A stretch of 64,000 nucleotides of DNA. Source: Cycas panzhihuaensis (lineage: Eukaryota; Cycadophyta). Positions 62,291 through 64,000 of this stretch are shown here, piece by piece. A program made the position numbers and the translations under genes. Position 1 is the stretch's first letter, and the number at the start of each line of letters is the position of its first letter. Below the pieces are notes generated by a model. The model was not told the origin of the DNA. It saw only the letters and a program-made list of their open reading frames with translations, and did no database searches. The stretch is from NCBI GenBank assembly GCA_023213395.1, contig CM041465.1:216201741-216265740 (forward strand). The letters are read 5' to 3'.

Positions 62291-63100
62291 AAGGGTTGTC
62301 GATGAGATTTGATAATGATACAAGCTTCACATTTGAAGGGCTTGGTGGAGAACTTTGGAAGACTTGAAAGAGTGTTACAAAGATCTCTAAGTTTATTGAT
62401 GTAAATATGGCCTATGTGAGCATGTCAAAGAGCTTCTAGTAACAATGTTGGGTGGGTCGGGATGGAGTTAAATATAAATTCTTCATCGACACAAGGGCTT
62501 TGGGCACAATGCTCTTTAGAAGATGGAGAGCTATTCAGTCGAAAGAGTTTACCAGTGAGAAGTCCAGTCAAGACCATTCAATTAGTTAGAGGATGAATGA
62601 CTTAGAGAGTCTGGTCATTTGTGGTTACACTTAGATTAAATCCACAAGAGACAAGTGTGGATAAGGAAAGAAGGTTTTGTTTAAGATTGGATATGTATAG
62701 GACACCAAGCAATGTAAAATCTCTTAAGCTTGGGAGCTTTAGGTGAATGTTACCAATTCCTTCAACATGTTGTTATGATTTATCAGTCATGTGAATAACT
62801 CCTTCAACATTTGAGTCAAATGTTTTATATAGATTGTAATTACATGTCATATATTGAGTTACTCATGTGTCCATGATCCACTGTCCATACATTGAAGCCA
62901 CACTATTTACAATTTCAATAGGGCTTGGTATTAGTGAAGGAAATTCATAAATAATATATCCACATCGAGCTTCAAAGTATAGGGTTAGTCAATGGCATTT
63001 GATATTGAAGATACCTCAATTCTTTAAAAGTGTGCTTGTATAAAACCTATACCACTAAAGGATTCTTCACAAGTTTCTTTAACATTATGAGCTCCATATT
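62291..63100 (-). pseudogene. Copia 5 protease and GAG-pre-integrase (decayed)
   Basis: The minus strand shows a WIMDTxV-type protease start near 62880, a FTLLGVLYISNLKQNLLSLS-like block near 62690, and the GAG-pre-integrase with LWHAHIGHIYINKLRDL-like wording around 62380-62430 and FKCEACIII. The active-site D-S-G is altered. Frames change several times. Confidence 0.7.
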
Positions 63101-64000
63101 TTAGTTAGAACTTAGCCAACTTATAAGTAGAAGTCTTATAGTTATTTGTAAAGTATCTTTTATGGTTATACTTATCACACATAATAGTTTGATTGCTAAT
63201 CCCTAAAGAGGTACTGATTTGGCCTAAATGTATTGCTCTTTATTGAGGTAGCCCTTGGCCTTGAGATTGTGGAGGCTACGACCAAGGGTTTGGTTGACCT
63301 TGTAGACAATTTCCTATATTTCTTCCTCTTTCTCTTGCTTGGTTATTTCCTCTTCCATGAGAGGGACCTTAATTCTTTATGTAGAAATCTTCTTTCTCCA
63401 CCTCAAAGGCTATATCTGGAAGAGAGTTAGAGGCTACAAAGTTGGTATTAAAGATTTTGTCAAATTTTTTGAAGTTCTTAGTAAGTGTTTTAAAATTGAG
63501 TGTCTTCAGTGTTCCACTAGATTGAAGACTTCTAAGTAAATTTTTATGATCATGAACATGTAGATATGATTGGATCAATAATGCCTAAGTGATACATTGA
63601 GTCTTAAAATCTTTATCAATTACCTATTTTATTGGTCGAAGGAGATTTATTATCTTATGAGTTTATCCCTTTTATATTTTTAATTTGTTCATTTTTAAAA
63701 TAAGATAAAAAAATTATAAATCTAACTTAGGTAGAAATGCCATTCCATTAAGACACCATCACAATGTCTTTTGTGGGGTTGAGTGCGCAAATTCAGTATC
63801 TATAAGAAAACTATAAAGATCTCACTAACTGATGGATGAAATTTGATGAGATTTATCTTAAAATATTCCTAAGATATAAATCTACTAGATCCCTCAAAAA
63901 AACTTTTAGATTTTTAGCTCATGTTTAAAGAATTTTATTAAGAAAAGTGTCTTAAGTTACTTATCCATAAATTTTAACCTTTTATTTCAGTAAAAACTCA
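63101..64000 (-). pseudogene. Copia 5 gag (decayed, N-terminus off window)
   Basis: The open piece 63369-63578 reads IQSYLHVHDHKNLLRSLQSS and LTKNFKKFDKIFNTNF, corresponding to Copia 2 at about 7720-7870. A Gln/Pro-rich segment and a degraded zinc knuckle (CDKYNHKRYF near 63150-63185) follow. The region 63580-64000 is the gag N-terminal part or leader with only short frames. Confidence 0.8.

Larger units (their letters stand above)
58762..64000 (-). mobile_element. Copia 5, minus strand, same family as Copia 2; 5' end outside window
   Basis: The 3' LTR (58762-59014), polypurine tract complement, RNase H, RT, integrase, protease and gag follow in minus-strand order up to the edge. LTR terminus (TGAAAGAGGTTAATG), gag blocks (FDKIFNTNF), 3' UTR tandem repeat and G-run match Copia 2. 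It is somewhat decayed but retains long open pieces. Confidence 0.88.

Overview
The window looks like repeat-rich, non-genic nuclear DNA of a seed plant. The evidence is the content: plant-type LTR retrotransposons of the Copia and Gypsy superfamilies, primer binding sites (PBS) matching initiator tRNA-Met (TGGTATCAGAGC and decayed forms), an AT-rich composition, and no recognisable host gene, tRNA or rRNA. The species cannot be named from the sequence. Almost every coding domain is broken. The stops fall mostly where a family expects Gln or Arg (TAA/TAG/TGA for CAA/CAG/CGA) or Trp (TAG for TGG), as expected after long methylcytosine deamination.

Left part (1-25355). A Gypsy pol of the Tat/Athila type (Gypsy A, + strand) enters from the left edge. 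It is split at 4137 by a complete minus-strand Copia (Copia 1, 4143-15619, target-site duplication GATGC). Copia 1 is itself split by a complete plus-strand Copia (Copia 2, 6389-12525, duplication TTCCT). Both duplications are exact, so the order was Gypsy A, then Copia 1, then Copia 2. Probable Gypsy A 3' sequence resumes at 15620 and runs to about 18257. A second Gypsy of another lineage (Gypsy B, minus strand) spans 18258-22747, followed by two unpaired LTR/PBS junctions at 22736-22750 and 24970-24984.

Middle part (25356-46624). Gypsy C copy 1 (5' LTR, long leader, gag, protease, part of RT) is interrupted in its leader by a minus-strand non-autonomous element that carries only a gag-like ORF (26007-30337). 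Further on lie a partial noncoding LTR element (T1, about 33890-35050), a second gag-only element (35924-39004, + strand, duplication CTTAA) and a 2.2-kb noncoding LTR element related to T1 (T2, 39190-41380). Next comes an old decayed ORF of unknown identity (41993-43480), then about 3 kb with nothing I can assign.

Right part (46625-64000). Gypsy C copies 2 and 3 lie head to tail, each keeping LTR, leader and gag but cut off in RT or protease. An LTR with an intact PBS and a noncoding interior follows (53838-55552). Then comes minus-strand Copia 4 (55553-58761), apparently split by Copia 5 (58762 to the right edge), a relative of Copia 2.

The genes form no host pathway; they are layers of insertions. 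The most interesting items are the two gag-only elements, the T1/T2 noncoding family, the unidentified ORF at 41993-43480, and the leader blocks shared by the three Gypsy C copies.
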